From: a virus
Virus record (IMG/VR): IMGVR_UViG_3300034407_002964
Span: 1 to 48,534 of that record
DNA: 48,534 nucleotides
Reading direction: 5' to 3' (one strand)
Positions 7,668 to 15,417 of the stretch are shown in pieces; position 1 is the first letter of the stretch; every line of letters starts with the position of its first letter. Under the pieces are notes generated by a model that worked only from the letters and a program-made list of their open reading frames with translations, was not told the origin of the DNA and did no database searches. The position numbers and the translations under genes are program-made.

Positions 7668-8415
7668 TCAAAAACTTATCATGGAAAGCTGGAGACGGTT
7701 TCTAAAAGAAGAAGACGAAAGAGGCGAGCGCTTAGATCCAAAAGATGTTTGCCTAGCTTCTTATATCACACCTGGTTCCGATGCTACGTTTATATTGTAT
7801 CGTCGCGGCAAAGGAGAGACAGTTGAAGACCAATTTGATAATCTATCGATCATTGGATCAATATGGATAGAAAGCCTTAAAGAGGAGGGCCCTTGTCTCT
7901 CCGGTGATGGTCGAGGACCAGCCTGGCACGTAAAAGCAGTTCACACCGCTCCTTCACACAGGAGAGTTGGATATTCAAACGAGTTATATGGTTTTGCATT
8001 TTTGATTGCAAAACAAAACAATGCCGCATTAACCTCAGACAAGCATGCTGGGACAAAACCCAAGGCCATCATGAAGTGGAAAGGCTTCGAAAAAAACACT
8101 TCAACATACGAAAAGGCATCAACAAGCAAGCCCTATAGTTCTACTGAATTTGACTATGATGGATCAACTCCTGATCCGAAAGATGATTGTGCTACCATAA
8201 TTGTTGGAGATGATCCAGACAATGGCACTGACTCTGCTTTTGTGCACAAAAACCCAGAGATTTACGAAGACATAATGGTCTCATACGAGGCGAACCACCA
8301 ACAGTTTCTAAGTGAACTGTTGCCAACAGAGTGGGTGACGGAGCGTGAGTTTACAATAGAGTTAGCGGAAAAAGAAGACGACAGCTTCAACAACGCGTTT
8401 CCGGAGGAAAAATGA
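7660..8415 (+). CDS. GNAT-like protein 1 with capsid-targeting-like tag
   Basis: A 251-residue protein. ATG 7660 is preferred over the in-frame ATG 7645 because it places the tag MSSQKLIMESWRRFLKEE at residue 1, as in its two downstream paralogues. The centre resembles a GNAT acetyltransferase fold: WHVKAVHTAPSHRRVGYSNE would be strand beta4 plus motif A, but the canonical R-x-x-G-x-G is replaced by HRRVGYS. A family-specific stretch LTSDKHAGTKPKA and a DGSTPDPKDDC motif follow, both shared with copies 2 and 3. Loss of the second Gly suggests altered or lost acetyl-CoA binding in this copy. Likely packaged in the head; the substrate is unknown. Confidence 0.75.
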   Translation: MSSQKLIMESWRRFLKEEDERGERLDPKDVCLASYITPGSDATFILYRRGKGETVEDQFDNLSIIGSIWIESLKEEGPCLSGDGRGPAWHVKAVHTAPSHRRVGYSNELYGFAFLIAKQNNAALTSDKHAGTKPKAIMKWKGFEKNTSTYEKASTSKPYSSTEFDYDGSTPDPKDDCATIIVGDDPDNGTDSAFVHKNPEIYEDIMVSYEANHQQFLSELLPTEWVTEREFTIELAEKEDDSFNNAFPEEK

Positions 8416-9158
8416 TAAACCAAAAGCTTATCATGGAAGGATGGAGAGAGTTCCTAGGACTAGTCGACAAGAAAAAAACTAGCGACTTTAATCTAGCACA
8501 GACGTGCATGATCGTACTAGGTCAAAAAGGGTCCAGAAAGAAAATAATTCTATACAATCCTAGAGAGTTTACAGAGCTGTCACGCGATGACATGAGAGAG
8601 AATGGACAATACAAAGAAGCAGAAATTATTGGGGGCATAGACCTTGTGCTTTCCACTAAAATCTCGCCCGAACCATGCATAGCAAACACGTACCAAATCA
8701 CGGCAATCTATGTCACAGATGCCTACAGAGGGAAGGGACTTCAAAAACAACTAATGGACATCGCTTTCTATATGGTCTCTGAGGAGGGCGCCGGATTAAC
8801 TTCAGACCATCATTATGGTACGAGACCCAAGGCTGGTGGAGCATGGAAGAAAATTGAAAAAAGCCCAGACTATGAAAAGAAGACGACAAATAAAGGAAAC
8901 GATACTTTTGACTACGAAGATGCCACACCAGACCCAAACGATGATTGCAATAACCCATCAAGAGATCCCGCCGCGACTGATCATAGCTTCGAAAAGAAAT
9001 CAAACTCTATAGGCAAAAAACTGTTCGATGATTACAAAGCAAATCACAAAGTAATAACTGACTTCTTGAAGAGTAAGTTTATGAAAATTGATAACTTTGA
9101 ATATACCATGGCAGATATTTCTGATAATAAATTCAGAGATGCATATGCCGATAGCTAA
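8412..9158 (+). CDS. GNAT-like acetyltransferase 2 with capsid-targeting-like tag
   Basis: A 248-residue paralogue of the preceding protein, beginning MINQKLIMEGWREFLGL. This copy keeps the best GNAT motif A: ITAIYVTDAYRGKGLQKQLM (R-G-K-G-L, the R/Q-x-x-G-x-G/A pyrophosphate loop) at about residues 97-116. It shares LTSDHHYGTRPKAGGAW and EDATPDPNDDC with the others. It overlaps gene 1 by 4 nt (ATGA). GNAT enzymes move an acetyl group from acetyl-CoA to an amine. If packaged and injected, this one could modify a host protein, tRNA or antibiotic-like molecule at the start of infection; that is speculation. Confidence 0.8.
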   Translation: MINQKLIMEGWREFLGLVDKKKTSDFNLAQTCMIVLGQKGSRKKIILYNPREFTELSRDDMRENGQYKEAEIIGGIDLVLSTKISPEPCIANTYQITAIYVTDAYRGKGLQKQLMDIAFYMVSEEGAGLTSDHHYGTRPKAGGAWKKIEKSPDYEKKTTNKGNDTFDYEDATPDPNDDCNNPSRDPAATDHSFEKKSNSIGKKLFDDYKANHKVITDFLKSKFMKIDNFEYTMADISDNKFRDAYADS

Positions 9159-9170
9159 TGGGAGGGCAAC

Positions 9171-9866
9171 ATGAAACAAAAACTTATAATGGAAGGATGG
9201 CGAAAATTTCTTCTGAATGAAAACATTGTATCTGAGGGTATATGCCTCTATCATCATGGCGCAGGCAGGCCCAATCAAAGAATCATCCTATACAAACCTG
9301 TTGAGGATACGCAAATTAAAAGCAGATTATTCTTGGACACTATTATAGTTGGTGCGATTTTATTTCAAAATACTGATAGCGTAGTGAACGAGCCGTGTAT
9401 TCCGGAGACATTCCAAGTCAGCACAATCTTCACACACAAGGACTATGAAGGTCAAGGGTTTCAAAAGCTAATGATGGATTGCGCTTTCTATGTTTTAGGA
9501 AAAGAAGGGAAAGGCTTAACATCAGACCAAGATACAGGCACAAAAGACAAAGCCGCTCGTGCATGGGACAAGATTGAAAATTCCTCAGAATACAAAAAAA
9601 GAGAGACAGATGACGGTAACAACATGTTTGACTATACGGATCAAACAGATGATCCCAATGATGATTGTAGCATGCCTAGCCAACATCCAGCTACCACTCA
9701 CAGCTTTGAGAAGCGGAACGCATCCAGCATCCAACCGCAATATGATAGTATGAAAAACAATCACATAAATTTTCTTAAGAAAATAGGTAGAGACAAGGGA
9801 GCATTCAACAACATGTTGAAAAATAGATCTCGAGCAGATTTTATAGAAAGATATTCGGGGCTTTAA
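9171..9866 (+). CDS. GNAT-like acetyltransferase 3 with capsid-targeting-like tag
   Basis: A 231-residue third tandem copy starting MKQKLIMEGWRKFLLNE. Motif A reads FTHKDYEGQGFQKLMMDCAF (E-G-Q-G-F), which keeps the glycines of the acetyl-CoA loop. Shared family signatures are LTSDQDTGTKDKAARAW and DQTDDPNDDC. The C-terminal 50 residues are Asn/Lys-rich and divergent. GGAGGG lies 7 nt before the ATG. The stop overlaps the next gene's ATG. L-N-E at residues 15-17 would be the predicted prohead cleavage point. Retention of three diverged tandem copies suggests either different targets or dosage. Confidence 0.8.
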   Translation: MKQKLIMEGWRKFLLNENIVSEGICLYHHGAGRPNQRIILYKPVEDTQIKSRLFLDTIIVGAILFQNTDSVVNEPCIPETFQVSTIFTHKDYEGQGFQKLMMDCAFYVLGKEGKGLTSDQDTGTKDKAARAWDKIENSSEYKKRETDDGNNMFDYTDQTDDPNDDCSMPSQHPATTHSFEKRNASSIQPQYDSMKNNHINFLKKIGRDKGAFNNMLKNRSRADFIERYSGL

Positions 9867-10195
9867 TGGAAACATTACATTTTATTTTAGCAGCATACGG
9901 CATGACATTTATGATAGTCTACGGTAAAATCTTCGAAGACATCCGACCCAAGAAAGACTACACAAAGAAGTGGAACACGCTGTGGAATTGTCCATTGTGC
10001 ATGGGATTTCACGTAGGTTGGGTTTTAATGCTCCTTTCTCCATATACGGAACTATTTAGTTTCGAGCGTTCTTTCGGGAATGCTTTTGTTCTCGGTTGTA
10101 TATCAGCTGGGACATCTTATTTAATTTCGGTCTTAGTCGATGATTTTGGACTAAGGCTATCGTCGAGATCAGGAGGTGATTATGTCGATGATTAA
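9866..10195 (+). CDS. Small inner-membrane protein with CPLC motif
   Basis: A 109-residue protein with predicted membrane segments at about residues 5-22 and 48-62 and a weaker third one at 75-92. Between the first two lies WNCPLCMGFHVGW (about 40-52). The C-P-x-C-x-G-x pattern before a membrane helix resembles the DUF1360 family of small membrane proteins (TCPWCxGVW type), recalled from memory. The Cys pair could bind a metal or form a disulfide. It is coupled to GNAT-like gene 3 by an overlapping start. Function is unknown; a packaged or early-expressed membrane factor is possible. Confidence 0.7.
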   Translation: METLHFILAAYGMTFMIVYGKIFEDIRPKKDYTKKWNTLWNCPLCMGFHVGWVLMLLSPYTELFSFERSFGNAFVLGCISAGTSYLISVLVDDFGLRLSSRSGGDYVDD

Positions 10196-10241
10196 GCGCT
10201 GGGTTTTACAACCCGTCCGTCGCTGCTGCAGCGGATCCTAG
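10182..10241 (+). CDS. Possible 19-residue cationic microprotein
   Basis: ATG 10182 is preceded by AGGAGGTGAT (10171-10180), the strongest Shine-Dalgarno match in the window. It opens a 19-codon frame, MSMIKRWVLQPVRRCCSGS, ending in TAG. The peptide carries four basic residues and a Cys pair. The start lies inside the end of the upstream gene in another frame. The ribosome site is hard to explain otherwise because no other start follows within range. However, the frame overlaps two hairpins, so it could instead be a leader peptide that affects folding of the RNA below. Confidence 0.4.
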   Translation: MSMIKRWVLQPVRRCCSGS

Positions 10242-10262
10242 CTCGAGCGGGTAACGCCCGCT
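10201..10262 (+). other. Run of three RNA hairpins before gp21 terminator
   Basis: Three consecutive stem-loops can be drawn: GGGTT/AACCC (10201-10214), CGCTG/CAGCG (10221-10233) and AGCGGG/CCCGCT with a TAACG loop (10246-10262). They are followed directly by the terminator at 10266. The density is unusual for this compact genome. It may be a structured RNA or attenuator-like leader in which translation of the microORF decides which stems form. Confidence 0.45.
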
Positions 10263-10265
10263 AAG

Positions 10266-10296
10266 GGTGGAGCTTAGCTCTGCCCACCTTTTTTTT
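10266..10296 (+). terminator. Intrinsic terminator upstream of gp21 gene
   Basis: GGTGG (10266-10270) pairs with CCACC (10284-10288), with a possible inner GAGC/GCTC stem, and is followed by eight T residues (10289-10296). It ends the head/cargo transcript just before the prohead protease gene. Confidence 0.75.
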
Positions 10297-10311
10297 ATTT
10301 TGGAGAAGAAA

Positions 10312-10941
10312 ATGAGTAAACAATTATTAAGAGAGTTTCATGCATTATGCCCCGACGGTCGATGCTTGGATCTTTTGACAGAAAGAGAAAAAAAAGAGGT
10401 TGTCGAAGAAGGCGTGGTCTATTTGACCGGTCGAATTCAAACAGCAGATAAAAAGAATGGTAACGGTCGCAAGTATCCACACAAAGTTCTCAAGAGAGAA
10501 ATGGATAATTACATGGCAATTGTTAAAGACAACAGAGCGTGTGGTGAATTAGATCACCCTGATGATTCTGTAATCAATCTAAAGAACGTTTCTCACATGA
10601 TCACCGATTGTTGGTGGGAAGGTAAAGATGTCATGGGAAAGATTAAAGTCTTAGATACTCCAAGCGGAAGGATTTTGAAAGACCTTATCAACGCTGGTGT
10701 CAAACTAGGTATTTCATCACGAGGGTTAGGATCAGTTCGCGAATCAATGGGTACAACAGTTGTAGAAGAAGACTTTCAACTTATTTGTTTTGACATTGTT
10801 TCTGAACCATCTACACCAGATGCATATGTGTATCCTGGTGAAGGCTCAGGCAATAAAACAGCCAAAGCATTCAACATGCGCCTTAGAGAGCATAGAGAAA
10901 ATAATATTGATAACCTATTTAAGAAGATTCTTGGAGACTAA
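10312..10941 (+). CDS. 21: Prohead core protease (gp21-like)
   Basis: The 209-residue serine protease that matures the prohead by cutting scaffold, capsid and internal proteins after hydrophobic-x-Glu. ATG 10312 is chosen because GGAG lies 6 nt upstream, and the 15-residue in-frame extension runs through the terminator. The herpes-assemblin-like catalytic residues are H82 in GELDHPDD and S135 or S136 in LGISSRGLGS, followed by FDIVSEPSTPDAYVYPG near 160-176. These are hallmarks of T4 gp21/peptidase family U9-S77. It is the enzyme that would process the tagged cargo encoded upstream and the capsid protein at 22938. Confidence 0.95.
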   Translation: MSKQLLREFHALCPDGRCLDLLTEREKKEVVEEGVVYLTGRIQTADKKNGNGRKYPHKVLKREMDNYMAIVKDNRACGELDHPDDSVINLKNVSHMITDCWWEGKDVMGKIKVLDTPSGRILKDLINAGVKLGISSRGLGSVRESMGTTVVEEDFQLICFDIVSEPSTPDAYVYPGEGSGNKTAKAFNMRLREHRENNIDNLFKKILGD

Positions 10942-11367
10942 ATGAACAAAGAACAATTGAAGAAAACTTTAAAACCTCTAATAAAAGAGTGTGTTAAAGA
11001 AGTCATTTTTGAAGATGGAGTTCTCTCCGGTATCATTTCAGAAGTCTTGAAGGGCACTGGATCTCAACGCATTGTTGAGACACCAACACAACCTTCATAC
11101 AGAAAACCACAAATAGACCATGAAGCGAAACATAGACAAATGAAGAAGCAACGTGAAAGAATGTTGGAATCTATAGGCGCAGACGCATACAATGGCGTTG
11201 ACTTATTCGAAGGTACACAACCTTTGAACGAGAGACAGGCTGGTAAATCCAGCCCTGCAGCAGGCAGCAAAGCCTTAGAAGGAATTGCACCGAACGATCC
11301 CGGCGTTGATATCTCAGCTTTCGGAATGTCTTCAGCTATTTGGTCAAAATTAGCAAAGGGAAAATAA
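10942..11367 (+). CDS. Hypothetical head-cluster protein downstream of gp21
   Basis: A 141-residue protein beginning directly after the gp21 stop. The first 24 residues (MNKEQLKKTLKPLIKECVKE, then VIFE) form an amphipathic basic helix that is a distant match to the tag at 51 and 902, ending in I-F-E. It could therefore be a further cargo or core protein. The middle is basic and helical (RKPQIDHEAKHRQMKKQRER), and the C-terminus SAFGMSSAIWSKLAKGK is an amphipathic helix. I do not recognise a family. It overlaps the bS21-like gene through TAATG. Confidence 0.7.
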   Translation: MNKEQLKKTLKPLIKECVKEVIFEDGVLSGIISEVLKGTGSQRIVETPTQPSYRKPQIDHEAKHRQMKKQRERMLESIGADAYNGVDLFEGTQPLNERQAGKSSPAAGSKALEGIAPNDPGVDISAFGMSSAIWSKLAKGK

Positions 11368-11561
11368 TGGCTACCAATTATAAAATGAAGCCTCGCAAAG
11401 GCGAGACTATGGAAAGATTTATCAAACGTTTCACTAAGAAATGTAAAAAGCTTGGAATTATCCAAGAAACTAGAGACAAAAGACACTTCCAGTCTGTGTC
11501 TGAAAAGAAAAGGCTTGCTCGCAAAAAATGGAGAGCAAACTTAAAGAAGAAGAAAAAATAA
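11367..11561 (+). CDS. rpsU: Ribosomal protein bS21 homologue
   Basis: A 64-residue very basic protein that matches bS21 in length and pattern: KGETMERFIKRFTKKCKKLG at residues 11-30 corresponds to the E-x-x-x-x-x-x-R-x-F-K-R-x-x-E-K-x-G core. It is followed by an Arg/Phe segment (TRDKRHFQSVSEKKRLARKK) and a Lys tail. The start is ATG 11367 in a TAATG overlap; a longer in-frame start at 11340 would lie inside the upstream gene. bS21 sits at the mRNA exit channel of the 30S subunit near the anti-Shine-Dalgarno and favours initiation. Phage copies are known in aquatic phages and are thought to replace the host protein in ribosomes. Confidence 0.85.
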   Translation: MATNYKMKPRKGETMERFIKRFTKKCKKLGIIQETRDKRHFQSVSEKKRLARKKWRANLKKKKK

Positions 11562-11568
11562 CTATTTA
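11561..11568 (+). promoter_or_regulatory. Putative late promoter element ACTATTTA
   Basis: ACTATTTA begins at the stop codon of bS21 and lies 22 nt upstream of the ATG at 11591. It is identical to four other intergenic copies at 21718, 24738, 25108 and 27715. It is proposed as the -10-like late element, read by a gp55-type sigma, whose T4 counterpart is TATAAATA. Confidence 0.5.
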
Positions 11569-11590
11569 GTTCAAAAGCGGAGTACACATC

Positions 11591-11998
11591 ATGGGAAATT
11601 ATAGAGTCGGTCTAAATCACGTTGGATCTTATCAGGTATCTGGGGTTCCATATGTAACTTCGTCTGCATTTAGTTTTTCTTCAGTCGAAGAATCTGTGAG
11701 GTTTCAGTTTCCAAACGTAACAAAGAGAATTACATTTAGAAACGAAGCTGGTAAAGATTTGAGAATTCACTTCGCACCTTACACTGCGTCATTTGATTAT
11801 GACAATGGAGCTTCCGGAAGCGCTAATTATTTTCTAATATTAGATGGAGCAGAAGAAGTTTTTGATGTTAAATGTAAAGAAGTGTTTATTTCTACCACAA
11901 ACATCAGCACCAACGGTAATCTCTCCATTTGCGCTGAGCTTACAAGTATTCCTAAAGAAAGAATGTTTAGCCTAGATGGTGTTGAGGGAGTAAGCTAA
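11591..11998 (+). CDS. Small virion protein, base form of LamG-armed paralogue
   Basis: A 135-residue beta-rich protein without signal or membrane segment. The N-terminal signature VGLNHVGSYQVSGVPYVTSS, then RFQFPNVTKRITF near residue 39, and the C-terminal LTSIPKERMFSLDG recur in the next gene, where a LamG-like domain separates them. The ATG has CGGAG 8 nt upstream. The TAATG overlap with the next gene ensures co-translation. It is probably a capsid decoration or fibre-base protein. The location in an appendage block and the shared scaffold support a structural role, but the site on the virion is unknown. Confidence 0.7.
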   Translation: MGNYRVGLNHVGSYQVSGVPYVTSSAFSFSSVEESVRFQFPNVTKRITFRNEAGKDLRIHFAPYTASFDYDNGASGSANYFLILDGAEEVFDVKCKEVFISTTNISTNGNLSICAELTSIPKERMFSLDGVEGVS

Positions 11999-13098
11999 TG
12001 GCGGGATCATCCGATACATACAAAGTTGGTTTGCAAAATGTGGGATCTTATCAAGTTTCCGGTAGGCCATGGCTAAAATCTAATTCTATTGCCGATGGAG
12101 AGGTACAAATACATTCTTTCCCAAATGTGACAAAAGAAATCCATGTTTGCAATGACCACAATGCACAAAGTCACACATTAAATGTTGCCTTTCCCGAGCC
12201 ACGTAGAGCAGTGAATATGCCGGGTGCACCTGGAGACGCTGATAATGAATTTTTCTCAACTACTTTTTCTAGCAGCGATACAGTTACAGCTGCAATATGG
12301 TTTAAGTTTGAAGACGCCTTACCAGCAAGTGAAAGAATTTTGGAACTTAGAAATGTCGCTGGTGATGGCGACACTTCTTTAAGGGTTCAAACTAAAAGCT
12401 CCACTAGGATGAGGCTAATAATTAATAACAGTCCACGAGTGGATTACACTGATCCTGCATCTGCGCTTCGTCCAGACAGTGACGCGTTATTAACAGCAGA
12501 TACTTGGTTTCATTTGGCTGTAACTATTGATAAAGCCTCTCCGGAAATAAAAGTTTACCTAAATGGATCTCTGGTTATGACCGAGACCACATCCACCTCA
12601 GCCCCATCTGAGAACTTAGGTAGATTATACTTGGGAGGAACGACTGCCAACTCAAACGGTTTTTATAGCGATTGCACTCTATTCGACACCGTACTAGATG
12701 CTCCAGAGGTATTAGCTCTGTACAATGGTGTTGGTAGCATAGACCCTAGAGATCATTCCGAAGCATCAAACCTTGTTTCTTGGTGGGCGTTCGAAGACAA
12801 TTTTTATAAAAACTACTTTTCGACAGACGATACCGGAACCTTAATTCTAGATAGGGTAGGAAGTAACAATTTATCTATCGACACTAACGCCGCTACATTT
12901 GGAAACGGAAGATTTATAGACACAGCATTTGCAAACGGTCAATTCTTCAAGTTGATAGGCCAGCAACAAGTTGACATTTCAGCAAAGTGTATTTTCATGG
13001 CAGTTCAATGCAATGGTACATCTTTAGAATATAGCATCTTTTCTTCTTTGACTGGCATACCTGCTGAAAGAATGAAAGGTATAGGGACCTATGAGTAA
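11998..13098 (+). CDS. Virion protein with inserted LamG-like domain
   Basis: A 366-residue protein. Residues 1-60 (VGLQNVGSYQVSGRPWLKS; FPNVTKEIHVCND) and the last 55 (FFKLIGQQQVDISAKC; LTGIPAERMKGIG) align with the preceding 135-residue protein. Between them, at about residues 70-305, sits a concanavalin/LamG-like beta-sandwich with characteristic strands (TVTAAIWFKFED; TWFHLAVTIDKA; IKVYLNGSLVM; LGRLYLGGT; CTLFDTVLDAPEVLALYNG). Such domains bind glycans or matrix proteins, so this protein would display a carbohydrate-binding module on the virion. The insertion point is a loop of the base fold. It overlaps the next gene by TAATG. Confidence 0.8.
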   Translation: MAGSSDTYKVGLQNVGSYQVSGRPWLKSNSIADGEVQIHSFPNVTKEIHVCNDHNAQSHTLNVAFPEPRRAVNMPGAPGDADNEFFSTTFSSSDTVTAAIWFKFEDALPASERILELRNVAGDGDTSLRVQTKSSTRMRLIINNSPRVDYTDPASALRPDSDALLTADTWFHLAVTIDKASPEIKVYLNGSLVMTETTSTSAPSENLGRLYLGGTTANSNGFYSDCTLFDTVLDAPEVLALYNGVGSIDPRDHSEASNLVSWWAFEDNFYKNYFSTDDTGTLILDRVGSNNLSIDTNAATFGNGRFIDTAFANGQFFKLIGQQQVDISAKCIFMAVQCNGTSLEYSIFSSLTGIPAERMKGIGTYE

Positions 13099-15413
13099 TG
13101 CCAATCGAATCTGGTTGGGCATATGTTGTCGGGACGGAAGCTTCTGGTCCTAAAGGTGCAATCCAAATTGCAGGACAGGACACTAATTTAGATCACGATA
13201 ACAAACTAGTCTGGTCAGAAGCTGATGAAGCTCTGGTTGTATCTGGTAATATCATTGCGAAAAACTTCGAGATCCAAAGCCAGACTACAACTATTGTACA
13301 CTTAGATGTCACAGGTTCATCGACCTTTGGAGACAGTGAAGACGACAAGCACCGCTTCACAGGATCAATAGAGATTACGAAAGATTTGGATGCAGCGGGC
13401 GATATCACTGCCTTAAATTATTATGGTAATGCTGCACATATGGACAATGTCGGCGTGAACGCCTACAGTGGTCGCTTAGAAAACCATCTGGTTCTTGGCG
13501 CTGGTAATGGACTTAAAACAATCAAGACCGAAGCAAACTTAAGTTATGACAATGATACTTTGTATGTTACAGGTACAATTGAGACCGATGAAGTCAGCTC
13601 TTCCCTAGCTTACTTTGACTCTGTTGATGCACTGGACATAGATACAAATCAACTAACATCTTCCAATGCTATCATAACAACCTTGCAAGGAAACGACATT
13701 ACAGTTGGAGACATAATCATAACAGGTAACTTGATAGACTCTCAAGGAAATGTCATTTTAGGATCTAATTCTGCACAAACAGAGACAAACATATCTTCAA
13801 CCAATAGCACATCAATACAAAGCAATAGTTTTGGATCTTTAAATAACTCAAACGCTGCAAGCTTAAATTATGCAATAATCAATACTGGGCTGTCAGTTAA
13901 CAACAACTCCCTGTTCGCAAGTGAAACTCAAGTTGGAGTTGGAACTAATCAACCAGAAAAAAAGCTTCACGTTGTAGATGGGTTAGATTCTCAACTTAGA
14001 CTATCTTCAGCCGCTACTACGACGAACGGTGCTTTTTTACCTAGCTTTCTAGAGAAGCACACGGACTTAGGAACAGATGCGAATGGAAACTTTCACATCA
14101 TGCCAACAAACAATAGAGTTGGTATAAATACTGAAGCTCCAAATTATTCTTTAGATGTACAAGGCGACGTTGGTATATCTGGTGACCTATATGTTACCGG
14201 AACTCTACACGCAAGAACAACAGACTTTATTGTATCCGCAGATACAGTTGTGCTTGGAGACGAAGCTTCTGACACCGTTACAATCAACGCAGCCAATATG
14301 TTGGCACCCAACGGCCTCACTGTTGCCAATAGCATATTTATTGATGACGGACTTGTCGGGATAGGAGATCAGTCATCTGGAAATAAATTTGAAGTAATCG
14401 CTCCATCAAATCAATTTAAAGTTGGGAACTCTGCAAAAAGCTTGTCTGTGAGTGTCGACAATAGCTCCACAACTCTTTCTACAAACAATGCGTCTCTCAA
14501 CATAGCCACGGCGACAGACGTGCTTGGAGAGCTCCGTGTAGGTTCTAACAACGATATTGTTTTGAGCAATGCTGGTGAAATGTCTTCATCGGTATCTGTG
14601 TCATCACACTCGGGTTATTTTACAAACATTACGTCTAGCAATATTACAAATGGAAATACAACCATTACAACAAACTCTGTTGACACTGCTACACTAAACG
14701 CTACAAACGTTACAGCAACAGCTGTAAATTCTACAACTTTGCAAGGCTCTATTGTTACGCCGGCACAGGAAAACATTACAAGTTTGGGAACACTAACTTC
14801 ACTTCATGTTGCAAATGCAGCAAACATAGGTGGATCAGTAGCAATAGGTACAACTTCACCTTCTAGAAAGGTTGAGATCAAAGATACAGACGCACAATTA
14901 AGACTTACTAACACAGAAGAAGTTTTTGGAGTATCAAGTCATACATATGCAGACATCCACGTTTCTGACAATGGCGACCTATCTCTACTTCCTTCTTCAA
15001 ACAAGGTAATAATACCACAACTAAATCTTACAAATGTTCAACAGGGCCAATCCTCCACAGCTCTTTCTCTAGATGAGAATGGAAACGTAATTACTACGAC
15101 AATATCTCAACCAGGTATTGAAGTTAGAAACAGAATAACAACAACTACCAGCTACAACATGCAAACTAGCGATTACTTTATTGGCCTGAAGGCTGCTGAA
15201 AGTTTGGTAGTTACAATGCCTGATGCATCAGCTTTGCAAAATGGTCAAATATTTATAGTCACTGACGAAGATGGTCAGGCTCAAAATTATTCCCTCGTAA
15301 TCAGAGCAAGAGTGGGTCAGACCATTGACGGTCAGAATCAGGTCACCCTATCATCACCTAGGTCCTCAATAAGTTTTTATACAGATGGACAATCAAACTT
15401 CTTCATGTTCTAA
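13098..15413 (+). CDS. Long beta-rich fibre protein
   Basis: A 771-residue Ser/Thr/Asn/Gly-rich protein made of repeated short strands (LYVTGTIETDEVSSS; DLYVTGTLHARTTDF; VTGSSTFGDSEDDKHRFTG), typical of trimeric phage fibres or shafts of marine myophages. There is no Peptidase_S74 chaperone signature at the end. The last 85 residues form a separate domain: a jellyroll-like cap with MPDASALQNGQIFIVTDE and, near the end, IDGQNQVTLSSPRSSISFY. A similar end occurs in the 984-residue fibre at 15601. It is the last gene of the operon starting near 11561. Receptor binding or decoration is inferred. Confidence 0.7.
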   Translation: MPIESGWAYVVGTEASGPKGAIQIAGQDTNLDHDNKLVWSEADEALVVSGNIIAKNFEIQSQTTTIVHLDVTGSSTFGDSEDDKHRFTGSIEITKDLDAAGDITALNYYGNAAHMDNVGVNAYSGRLENHLVLGAGNGLKTIKTEANLSYDNDTLYVTGTIETDEVSSSLAYFDSVDALDIDTNQLTSSNAIITTLQGNDITVGDIIITGNLIDSQGNVILGSNSAQTETNISSTNSTSIQSNSFGSLNNSNAASLNYAIINTGLSVNNNSLFASETQVGVGTNQPEKKLHVVDGLDSQLRLSSAATTTNGAFLPSFLEKHTDLGTDANGNFHIMPTNNRVGINTEAPNYSLDVQGDVGISGDLYVTGTLHARTTDFIVSADTVVLGDEASDTVTINAANMLAPNGLTVANSIFIDDGLVGIGDQSSGNKFEVIAPSNQFKVGNSAKSLSVSVDNSSTTLSTNNASLNIATATDVLGELRVGSNNDIVLSNAGEMSSSVSVSSHSGYFTNITSSNITNGNTTITTNSVDTATLNATNVTATAVNSTTLQGSIVTPAQENITSLGTLTSLHVANAANIGGSVAIGTTSPSRKVEIKDTDAQLRLTNTEEVFGVSSHTYADIHVSDNGDLSLLPSSNKVIIPQLNLTNVQQGQSSTALSLDENGNVITTTISQPGIEVRNRITTTTSYNMQTSDYFIGLKAAESLVVTMPDASALQNGQIFIVTDEDGQAQNYSLVIRARVGQTIDGQNQVTLSSPRSSISFYTDGQSNFFMF

Positions 15414-15417
15414 TACT

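Noticed and set aside
10051-10058. ACTATTTA copy inside the membrane protein gene
   Set aside because: It lies within coding sequence about 250 nt upstream of gp21, with a terminator in between; one or two chance copies are expected.
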